A stretch of 64,000 bases of DNA. Source: Lutraria lutraria. Its lineage: Eukaryota > Mollusca > Bivalvia > Venerida > Mactridae. Within the stretch, counting starts at the first letter, position 1. Every line of letters starts with the position of its first letter. Location of the stretch: the NCBI GenBank assembly GCA_964023205.1, contig OZ026840.1:28834064-28898063 (forward strand), in the 5' to 3' direction. Below, piece after piece: positions 12,901 to 24,900 of the stretch. The position numbers were made by a program, and so were the translations under genes. The notes under the pieces are model-generated. The model saw only the letters and a list, made by a program, of their open reading frames with translations. It was not told where the DNA came from and searched no databases.

Positions 12901-15900
12901 CATGTCCACTGAACGATGAGCCAGGAGTTGTTATGTATGATTGGATGACGTGCACAGATGTCGCTCGTGATCAAATAGACGCTTGCTACAATCAGACGAC
13001 ATTTTCAAAGTGCTGCAGCGCTTGCAATGACCAACGATACTCCATAGAAGGTGAATATCTCCAATCAGCAACCATATCTTCACAATACAGTAAACACCAC
13101 TTAACGACCACGGATAACTAAACATTATTCTCGGCCCGGCCTTTCTCAGGGACGCTTTTCGGTGTCCCCATCTCAACTACCGAGCCAAGGACTGTGTTAA
13201 GAAAATCATAAGAAAAAGGGCGAAGTGTGATTCTGTTTTTTACACTGGGCATGATGAAGAACCAGGAAAAATTATTCGAGAAGAGCAGGCAATCCGATAT
13301 AAATGTCCGGTTCTCCTGTATGTTATTTCATCCCTCTTTCTTTCTCTCTCCCCCCCCCTCTCCCCCCCCCCCTCTCTCCCCCCCTCTCTCTCGCTCTGGA
13401 GTGGCTCTGAAATTACCACAGCTGTCCATTGGGCCGTTAAACAACATATTAAAAACTACAAAAAAACTAATTGTTATAATTTCATATTCTGATTTTGAAG
13501 TTGTCCCTTTGTTTTAGGGTGTCCCTTTGGAAACTTCCGTCCTTGGCAGTGTACCAGTCTGACCCCTGACAGATGTTACAACCAGACTATCGAAAATAAC
13601 TGCTGTGAAACATGTCACGAGATGGCTTCATCACAGACAAAGATCGACGGTAAGAAGAAATTTATTACAAATTTTAGATAGAGCGTTTGTTCGCTTCTCT
13701 TAGTCAGCACACCGCTGCGAAAATTGCAATTCGCTCTTTGTATATAGGATAATATTCGAGTATCCTCGGATGCTAATCTTCAACGATAATGACCAATTTT
13801 TTTTTCATTCGTAATCATAAACGAAAATCTCGATGTAATCTTCTGTATCAATATTCTTTGTAAATCACAAGACCACATGCCGGGGTTCTTTCAGAACATA
13901 ATTCTACAAAAAGACAAGAACTAAATTCTCGACTCAACAAGTCATCTCAGAACTTTTACCCAGTCTTTGTTTATACAATGAAATTCGAGTATCCTCGGAT
14001 ATTTAGGTAGAATTATATATTATTAAGTTCAAAGAAAACACCAAGAATCAGGATGGTATTTATATTTCTAGTGCTTTTTTAGGGGGTGGGGGATATGCAT
14101 TTATTTAATATTAGAATGAAAATATCATATCTGACAGAGATATTAATACTTTCGATTTCAAAATCAAGTTTTTTACCTTGACTCGATTGTTCAGAAAATA
14201 CATAATCCAACATTGCTCTAAGCATCTTTGTCTGTCGTAACAGAACGTATGTATCAGGTCCACATTAATAAGAGTTATAAGTTTAAACTATTACAGTACT
14301 TCTATTTTCACAGACTGTCTGTACGGAGACAAGGACCCATATTTTTGTAACCAGATTGAGCCACACCAATGTTATCAAAACGACGAAAAGTGTTGTGATA
14401 TGTGCTTCTGGAACTCAGACGGTGATCAGCCAGGTAAATACACATACAGTAAAACCCCATGAAGTTAACTGAAAATCGGACAATTTTCCCATTTTTTCGG
14501 ATTTTTTTTCAAAAGCTGTGAAAACCGGATTCTCAGAAAACTGGACTTTTGGTTTTAAGGGGTTTACCCTGTAATCATATATGGGTTGATCCAAGAGTAC
14601 TTTTCTTAAATAAAAGAATACCAATCGAACTTCGTAAACATGCAGTAGAACAATTGCTTCATTACATTTAGAATTAAATGCATTTGTATATCCAAACCAA
14701 ATAAATCAGGAAAGACGTGTTTTCAAAAAGACGAAATACTTCACAGTATCATCTTGGCTCACCATAACCGTGTTTTACTGTATCTATTAAAAATAAACTA
14801 AAATTATTACATTTTAGCTGAGTCGACTTTCATGTTTTTGAATAATCTTAACATTTTGCCAGTATGATAGTTTCTTAATTAGTAATTTGTGTTTTCACGT
14901 TACAGACTGTCTCTATGGAGATAAACGTCCATTATGGTGTGAAACACTTGTTATCAGTGACTGTTATGATTCAATCAATGCTTCGGACTGCTGTGGTACT
15001 TGTTCATTACTCCGGAATAATCAGAATCCAGGTAAGATAAACACGGTAGAACTTTTTTATTCGCACGTCTTGATGTGATGTTTCTTACTTGCGGCAGACG
15101 GGCGACGTCAATAAATGTTGTCCGCTCTCTTGTTTGTTGAAGTTCCCCTCCAATCATAGTGCTCGTCCCACTTTCCTCATCCAATCAGTGAGAAGGATTT
15201 TGAAACTGTGGAAATTACGACTTACTCGTACATGTACGAGTAGTAAAAGGAAATCAGTTGGTATATATTACAGTACAACCTCTGTAGAGCAACACCAAGT
15301 GGGAGCTGCAAATATTTGCCGTTGTTTAGAGGTTAGTAGTATAAGGCGATACCCTGGTACCAATGCCTTCTGGTACCAATGCCTTCTGGTACCCATACCT
15401 CCTGGTACCATATAGAATATAGAGTAAATAGATTAAGGTCGGTACCAGAAGTTTTACAAAATTGTGACAAATGGGGACAAATTGTGACAAATGAGGACAA
15501 ATTGTGACAAATTGGAAATCAATATTTTCAAAATAATTTTAGGAATGTTCTGTGTGTGTATAGACTTAGACAATGAGAGAATTTTCTTTCGAAAAGACAT
15601 GGTGGCCCTGAAAAGGGCCGTTGGTGGTCCTGAAAAGGACCGTTGATAGTTGTCTATGCTGACTGATCTGGTTGGGTACATAGTTCGCATTGGCAGTCTG
15701 GTGGGGGATAGCAGAGCCTGCATGTTGGATCCCCCCAGTCCTCTTCCCCAGAGCAGACCTCCACCTCCTCTGCAAACTGCTTTCCCTCTCTCAGGGTCTT
15801 GACCTCCAACCGCAGCTCTTCTAACTGCATTTCTAGTTGTTCAATATACCGCCCTAAGGCAGCATATTTTCTTTTGATAATATTGACTGTACGCTGTGAC

Positions 15901-18900
15901 ATCTTGATACAGAATGAAATTAGATCAAGGTAAGGTCACTCACTGACTATGATACAAGGACTCTGATTGGTCCATTTTAACGGTATTTCATTGGTCTATT
16001 TTACTGGCATTTCATTGGTCTGTTCTAGGTCAGTGTTTTTTTCGTGTTCCATAGCTCATTTATGTTTCATGATTCAACATGGGCAACTGCTTGAAAAGTT
16101 CTTCTGATGAACCTGATGAGTTACAAGAAGATGTTTGGGTGGTCAAGATGGGTAATTTGTACCCAGACTTGTCTGAATTTCAAGATACTTGTGTTGTCAA
16201 GATGGATATCAAGATGGGTAATTTATACCCTGACCTTGCCATCTTTTATGATGAGGATTTGAGAGCCAACTATTGGCGATACCTATTTCTTGCAGAAATG
16301 CAATGAATTACCCAACGGCCCTTATTAGGGCCACCATATGTGTTAGATTCGTTTTGTTTCTCAAGCAAAGACAAAAGCATATTACATTGTTTATCATTTT
16401 ATTTTTGAAAACATTTATAAAGTACAACAAAGTACAACACAATACAACTCACTTAGTCTCCAATTTAAGTCTATACACAATTGTCCAACACATTGTCCAA
16501 CACATTGTCTGGATTACACAAAGTCACTCACAGTTTTTGTTGGATTCTTTTTGTATTTACGTTTTTTCTTACTCTGTTCTGCGTCCTGTAGATCGACCTG
16601 TTCACCTTGTTTCTTAGGACAGTCTGCGATGAAATGTCCTTGTTCATGACAATAAAAGCATTCATTGTTGAAGGGTTCCGTACAGCTTGTAGAATAATGT
16701 CCTTTCTTTCCACAACGATAACACTTGATATGATCCCATGTTACATTTTTCTGTCCACAGAGCTGATCCGCTAAGTTGTTAAGCTCTTTAATTTTCTTCT
16801 TTAATGAATACATCAAAGTTTGATCTCGGTTCTCTTCAACTTGGTTCATTTTAGGATCGCTCATGTTGAAATGATAAAAAACGGACGGAGCGTACGTCTT
16901 TTATAGAGTGTCACGCGTTATGACCTTGAACTTGATACAAGTATAAAAAACGGCGGAGAAGTTTTAAGATCATAATCATGTCAGATACCGACAGTACTAG
17001 TGGTGAGGATGAACCTCCAACTAAACGAAGCAAGTTTGAGCCTGTGCGCGACTATTATGACATACAGTCACGCATGGAAAGAAAGTCAAGGAAATTCAAG
17101 ACTCAATCTAGAGTTTATGATGTGACATTTCAGCCGTATAATCAATCGTTTGAATTTACAAACAGGTTGTTTAATGATATGATGGATCAGCTCTACAAGA
17201 GATGTGAAGTGAGATCGAATGATCGAGTTCGAGTATCTATTTTACATCCTGATTTGGACTTTGGAATACATGTTCCGTTTAATAGGGCATCTCTTATTAG
17301 TGGAGATACGGTGTTGGATGAAATTGAACGTGTGGCACAAAGTAACCGTCAATTTAAAATTCATGATGGGGCGGCACAGATGGAAATTACGCATATTGCT
17401 ATGCCACAGGGATCCGGAAAGAAAACGTTTAAAGCACCAAACTTATTCAGTATGCGAAAGTCAAAGACAAGTGTTGTGTGTATTGACAATAGTAAGGACT
17501 CTATGTGTTTAGCTAGATCGATTGTAGTGGGACAGTGCAAAGTGGATGAAAATCAAACCCCGCAATGGAAAAAACGATGGAATCTTATACGCCAGTCTAA
17601 GAAAAAGCTTCAAAAATACGAAGCTGAAGCATTATTAAAGCAAGTGGGTATTTCATCGGATCAGTCGTGTGGTATAGAAGAATACCAAAAACTACAGGAC
17701 TATCTCTATCCCAGCTATGTGATTAAAATTCATCCACAACATTATGGAAGTGAATTGTTATTCAAACCACCTGCTCTGACTGAAAAAAGTCGTGTGATTC
17801 ATATCTTTCACCATGATAATCATTATGACTGTATCGTATCCATTACCGGATTTCTCGGACGGGGTTATTATTGTGAATGGTGTGATGTCGGTTATGATCA
17901 CCGTGAAGGACACCAGTGTAGCCATATTTGTCAGTGTTATGCTCACACCCTGTGCCCAGCAGGACAATCTATAAGATGTCCGGATTGTCGTCGCCTATTC
18001 CAGAGTCAGGCATGTTTTGACAATCATAAAACAAAAACGGGAAAACAACGTAAAACCATTTGTGAATCCGTATGGAATTGTAAGAAATGTGGACAAAAGG
18101 TGATTGAAACGAAACGGAATCACGTTTGCCCAGGGACAAAGAAATGTAGGTGTTGTAAAGCCATAGTAGGACCAGATCATGACTGTTACATTCCAACGTA
18201 TGAACCACCCAATAGAAAACAACCAGAAGTACCATTCATCTTTTTTGATTTTGAATGTCGTTTTGATTCTGGAGAACATATCCCTAATTTTTGTGTGGCT
18301 CAACGTGCTTGTGGTGACTGTATGTGTAAGTCAGTGAAAGCTCCATGTGAGTATTGTGAAGAGGTGAATGAAGCCAGACAAATGACATTCCGTGGTGAAA
18401 ATACGTTACAACAATTCTGTACTTGGCTATTCCTCCCTACCCATCGAGGATCGACAGTGATAGCCCACAATGCTCAAGGCTATGACGCTCAGTTTATTCT
18501 TAGATATGTGGTCACTCAGGGGACGGCGAAACCCCAGTTGATTATGAATGGTAGTAAAATCATTCAATTGAGAGTGCATGGAATACGCATGATTGACTCC
18601 CTCAGTTTCCTGAGTATGCCTCTCCTATTTTCCCAATACATTTGGACTGACCGAGTTAGCCAAAGGATGGTTTCCATTCTATGCAAACACCTTGGCGTAT
18701 CAAGATTATGTGGGACCTTATTTGCCGCTACACTTTTACAAACCGGATAGTATGAAACCAGAGCGACGTGAAGAGTTTTTAACCTGGTACAATGAAAGAA
18801 AAGGTGACGTATTTGATTTTCAAAAGGAAATGGAGAAATACTGTCAATCGGATGTGGACATTTTAAGACGCGGGTGTGGAGAATTTCGTCAACAATTATT

Positions 18901-21900
18901 GGACAGTGATCAAATAGATCCATTTACTGAAGCTACAACGTTAGCTCAAGTGTGTAACAAAGCCTGGCGCAAAAATTCCATGCAACCTCATAGTTTAGCC
19001 GTGATTTCGGATGCCGGGTATCCCAATAAAACCCGGTATTCCATGAAAGGCATACGTTGGCTACAAATGATGGCTGTCACCGAAGAGATACATATTCGGC
19101 ATGCCTTGAATAACAAAGGCGAAGTCAAAATTGGACCTTATTACGTGGATGGCTATTGTCAAGAGACCAACACCGTGTATGAATTCATGGGATGTTGGTA
19201 CCATGGATGCCCCACCTGTTTTCCTAACCGAAGTACCATCAATCCGTATACTTTGAGAACCATGCAACAGGCCTATCACGATACGTATAAGCGACTGGAG
19301 TCTTTGAAAGAACAGGGGTATCCTGTTGTGGTCATGTGGGAATGTGAATTTGATCAGCGTTGTCAAAAGGATCCTGCCTATAAGACAAGAGTGGAACGAT
19401 TCTATCATGGTCAAGGCCCGATTCAACCCAGGGAAGCTTTGTTCGGAGGTCGTACGAATGCCGTCCGACTGTATCATGAAGTAGACAACGACCAAGAAAT
19501 CAAATATGTGGATATTTGTTCTCTCTATCCGTATGTGAACAAGTACAGGGCTTATCCGATAGGTCATCCAGTGATCATGAGTCAAGAACAAATTGATCAA
19601 CAGCATATTGAGAAATACAAAGGACTGATTAAATGTCGTGTTCTACCCCCGCAAGATTTATGGATGCCTGTCTTACCCATACACTGTAATAGTAAAATGG
19701 TGTTTACGCTATGCCGTACCTGTGCTGATAAGGAGATGGATTATTGTACACATTCCCCGTATGAACGGTTCTTGTATGGCACATGGACTCATGTTGAATT
19801 GGCTAAAGCTATTGCTTTAGGCTATCAAGTATCAAAAGTGTATCATGTATGGCACTGGGATGAATGGAGTACGGACGTCTATCGGCAATACATTGATAAA
19901 TACTTGAAAATGAAACAAGAGGCTAGTGGATATCCTCCAGGGGTGGATACGGAAGAGGCTCAAGATAAATTTAAACAGGATTATTTTGAAGCAGAAGGAA
20001 TTCGTTTGCAACAGGTGGAGAAAAATCCAGGAAAACGAGCTTTTGCCAAAACCATGCTGAATTGTCTCTGGGGTAAAAATGCTCAAACTAACCTCTTGCC
20101 TAAAACAGAGTATGTTCATCGATTGGACCAGTTCTACGGAATACTGAACGATCCTAAAAAGTCTGTGAAATATGCAGAGTGTTTTGATCATGATGAATTC
20201 ATGTTAATGAATTATACTGATGAATCGGACAAAGCAGACCCTCATTCATCAGCCAATCCTGTGGTGGCTTCATTTGTGACGGCTTATGCTCGATTAGAAC
20301 TGTACAAAGTGCTTGAACCTCTAGGAAAGAGAGTACTGTATTTTGACACAGACAGTTGTATGTACATTCATGACCCTGATGGCTATAATGTTCCTATTAT
20401 CTCCAGTCGATTGGGAAAATGGACAGATGAGGTACCAAAGGGTCGTATTGTGAGATATGTCGCTTTAGGTCCAAAGAACTATGGCTATGAATACATTGAA
20501 AACGGTGAACTCCATCAAAAATGCAAAGTGAAAGGCATTACGTTAGACTACAATGCCACTCAACAAGTGAATTTCAATACGATGGTGGATTGTGTGAAAG
20601 ACAGACATAATTATTCGACCGTAGTTGAATATGCTTCTCGGATTAAACGTCATAAGGACAGAACCGTGACCAGTGAGAAACAAGTCAAAACATTTCGTTC
20701 GGTATATACCAAACGTATTGTGGTCGAGAATCATATGACTGTGCCTTATGGTTATCTACATGACTGACCTTGACCTTTGAGCTAGAGGCCTAGAGCAAGT
20801 CATCTAAAATTCATTATTCATAAAGACATGGATTGGATACCCTTACTACCGATAGAGCTGAGACTTAAAATTTATCGTTATGTCATATGGGCTAACGCTA
20901 AAACATGGAAGATGGAGTTAGTGCACACATGGGCTACTCATAATGCTATACATAGCTTACAACATACAAATCATCGACGGATAGAGAGACTGTTGAAGGA
21001 TGTAGGTGATCGCCAGGACTTGTCATTCAACCAAAAATTACCGATTCTACGAAAACTGAATGTGGTACAACAAAGCTTAGATCGTATGTTATCTACGACA
21101 TGGGATTTTTTAATCCACGATGCTAATTTGAGCGACGTATCTGCCTTAGCTAACAATTTTCGTTCTACCCCCAATGTGATATGGTTCAGTATGGCTGAAG
21201 AGGACAATGGGAGATCTCACCCCGGATGGCGTCCGTATTCACAGTTTAAAATACGTGGTATCATGGTATTTAAGAGACAGGTACCGTTCACTCATGTTAT
21301 TCATATTCTACAGTATCGTGCCGTGTTCTATAAATTAAGGCATCGCTTAAGAGAAGTCAAAGACGAGATTGAAGCCGTTCATGCGAATCGACCTAGAATA
21401 GTGATTTGTTCAGGAAATATTCAATTATGGTTAAACCATCTAGACGATTTATAAGTTTATATTACATTTTGGATTTTGAGCTGTATACGGATACGTTATA
21501 CAGTATTGTACAAGATGACCTTGTCAAGGTCAAGGACATTCGCGCGTGGATTCTGAACCCTCACACGTTTGAACTATTTAGACAGATGATTCGTGATGCT
21601 ATGATCAGTGCACACTTAGACTTGAAAGCTATCCATCGAGACGATTGGAATACTTATGTATGTAACGATAGAGTGATTCACACGATTCAAGAATGGAACA
21701 GTTTGATATTATGAACCATACCCTGTTGAGAAAAGCATTGGTATTTGCTTATCGTATGAAGATACCTGAAGGTCATCATTCTCTGGAATGGATTCGACAA
21801 CAGTTGAGTACACCAGACATGTTTGAAGAAATGAAACATGGACTTCATGTGATGAATTCGTACCAATCAGTACCCATGGACTTGAGTGAAACGGATTGGT

Positions 21901-24900
21901 TCAAACAGGTGGTGAACAATGACTCTGTGTTAACATTTCTGAGTCAATTTGGACATTCAGAATGTGTGTTTGAATTTTCTGACAAACTGTTGTTACCATT
22001 ACATGACATGTGTTGTTCTTGTTGTGATTATTCTTGTACTCATACATAAACTTGTTACACAAATAAATAAAATGTTTTTCTTCCAATAGTGTTAGTTGTG
22101 ATTTTCACGTCATGGAGTCCAGTTTACTTTTTAAGCATCCTTGCAATATGTTTATCTCAGGCCCTAGTGGCTCTGGTAAAACACAATTTGTAAAAAAGGT
22201 GTTGGAATACAAATCAGATTTGTTTCAAGTAGTACCAGAGCGTATTGTATGGTGTTACAAAGAATGGCAAGTAGCCTATGCACAATTACAAGAACAAGAA
22301 CCTAGTATTCGGTTCATACAGGGGATACCTGACGAGGATGAAGAGATAGTAGAGGATACATCCATTCCTCATTTAATTATATTTGATGACATGCTTGGTG
22401 ATAAAGATGAAGAGAAAATCAAATTATGGTTTACACGAAAAGGTCACCATCGTAATGCTAGTGTGATCTACATTACACAAAACATGTTTCAACAATCGAA
22501 AGCCAGTCGTACCCTGAGTTTAAATGCACATTACATGATCTTATTTCAAAACACAAGAGATAAAGGACAAATCAAAGTGTTGGCGAATCAAATTCAATTG
22601 CCACACTTGTTACCCGCTTATCAAGATGCTATCTCTACACCTCATGGGTATTTAGTGATTGACTTTCACCATCAAACACCAGACAGTTATCGGTTAAGAA
22701 CAGATATTTTTCATCACTGGATCACTGGAGGAAAACGTGGGCCAGTTGTGTATATATAAACATCGTTTACTCATATAAGATCATTCAGTCATCATGTCAG
22801 CCACAGCCATAGCTCAATCGTTAGAACATTTGGGTCAGGAACGAGACCCTACTGTACGGGAGCAAATGCTAAGGTCTGGATTAAAAGAAATGCTCAAGTG
22901 GTTCACCTTAGCAGCAAAGGTGATTTTTATAAAGAAAATTGTGCTACCTAAACAAACACAAAACTTTATGCAAAAACATCAGCATGAATTAGAGCAGCTG
23001 GGAGATGATCAAGTGGACATGGATACTAAACGTCAACTCATATTGAAACCAGGAGGAGGTGGATTTCTTGGTGGAGTCATGATACGAAGTTTACTCCGAT
23101 GGAATGGTCAAAAGACGATTCGTAAATTTGTAAAATCTCCAGCTAAAAGAAAAGCGCCTGCTAGAAAACCTAGAAAAGCTCCAGCTAAAAAAGCTAGAAA
23201 ATCGCCTGCTAGAAAACCTAGAAAAGCTCCAGCTAAAAAAGCTAGAAAATCGCCTGCCAAGATCAATGAACGTTTTATTACTCTCCGTCGTCGAAAGCAA
23301 ACCACTTCAACACCCTCTATGGCTGTAACTCCAATCAGTAAGTTACAATGGTCTCCTATCAGTCCTGTGAGTAGTTTGAGCTTTAGCTCATCTAGAAATT
23401 CATCTAAAAGCTTAAGAAATTCTTCTAGAAGTGGATCAAACAGTTTTAGCACACCTAAAAGTTCATCTAGAAGTTTATCTAGAAGTTCGCCAAGCAGTTT
23501 GAGTTATTCAAGCAGTGGGCCAAGCAGTTTAAGTTATTCTAGAAGTTCACCAAGTAGTTCTTCAAGCAGTGGGCCAAGTAGTTTGAGTTCTTCAAGAAAT
23601 TCATCTAGGAGTTCATCCAGTAGATCATCTCACAGTTCTAGAAGTTTGAGATCATCTCCCAGTTCAAGAAGTTCACCAGACACTCCATTGTGCCGTTTTT
23701 CACCCCTATCCTTGTCTACCTTATCAAGACAGGCTGTCTTGAAACCCCTTTTGAGACATCGTATTCACCTGATGAGACAGGGCCCTATGAATCCAGCTTC
23801 AAGACAAGCCTTTGATGCTTTAGTATAAAAGCTGTGAAGAAGTAAAAACAGGTATTATTTGACATAATGGCACCAAAGCGACCACTCCTGCATAAATACG
23901 GACATCTGGTTTTGGGTTTAACTCAAGCCCCAGATGGGTTAAGAAGAAAGATGATACATGGAGCATCTAAAGAAATGATTCAATGTGTGGCAGAATGCTG
24001 TCAGAATGTTTTAAAAGGCAATGTTGCCTTATCCCCCTCTCAAAAGCAAAGGTTGAAGTCCAAGCGTCAACATCTCCGCACTTTAGCAGATAAAAGAGTA
24101 TCCATTCAAAAAAAGAAACGTGTGTTGAATCAAAAAGGAGGATTATTTCCATTACTAGCTCTTGCTCCAATCATTGCTAAAGCTGTTGCTGCAGGAGCAC
24201 TCAGTGGAGGTGTTGCCACACTGGTGAAAAAGCTATGAAGAAAATGGCTATCGTCCCATTCAAAATGCTAGAAGAGATGAATCGATGGAAAACAGAACAA
24301 CGACCACGTTTACCTCCTCCCCCGCAAGTCAGTCAAACATCCGATTTACAGAAACAAATGGGAGACGTATTACAAAATGAATCGTTGTCTGAATCAGAAA
24401 AAGCACAACACTATGGGCAAGTCTTGCAAAAGTTTCAACTGTCACATCAAAAAGCACGTGAACCGGCTACTCTGGCTGCACCAGTTGCTACGGCTGCACC
24501 GGTTGTTCCAGCTGCTCAAGGTGCACAAGGGGCACAAGCGGCTCCTGCTACATTGACGGATCGGATTCTTGAAAGTGTTCCTACTACCATGCGTCGAAAA
24601 ACTCAGCTTTTATTACACTTTCTACAAAATCATCCCCACATGTCATGGAATGATCATGGGATGTTGGAATATCATGGAAAACCAATACAAGGATCCAACA
24701 TTATTGATTTGGTCAATGATGTCATACGTCATAGAAAAGGGTCGGAGCCTAGAGGATGGGAACAGTTTTCTAGTGGACTAAGAGATGTCAATGTACCACA
24801 AGAAGTGATAGGAAATAAACGGAGATGGTCATGGATGCAAAAAGCAGACGATTCGGAGGAAGATGATGAATTTGATAGTTTTGTTGAGTCTCGTTCACCT

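Noticed and set aside
15604..15641. Hairpins as bacterial rho-independent terminators
   Set aside because: No U-tract follows and the genome is eukaryotic; the stem length, loop and flanks fit histone mRNA 3' ends instead.
16273..16617. 114-codon + strand frame
   Set aside because: Antisense shadow of the zinc-knuckle gene and its 3' region.
23091..23452. Minus-strand frames rich in Phe/Leu and Ser
   Set aside because: Shadow of the low-complexity basic/RS core-like gene on the + strand.
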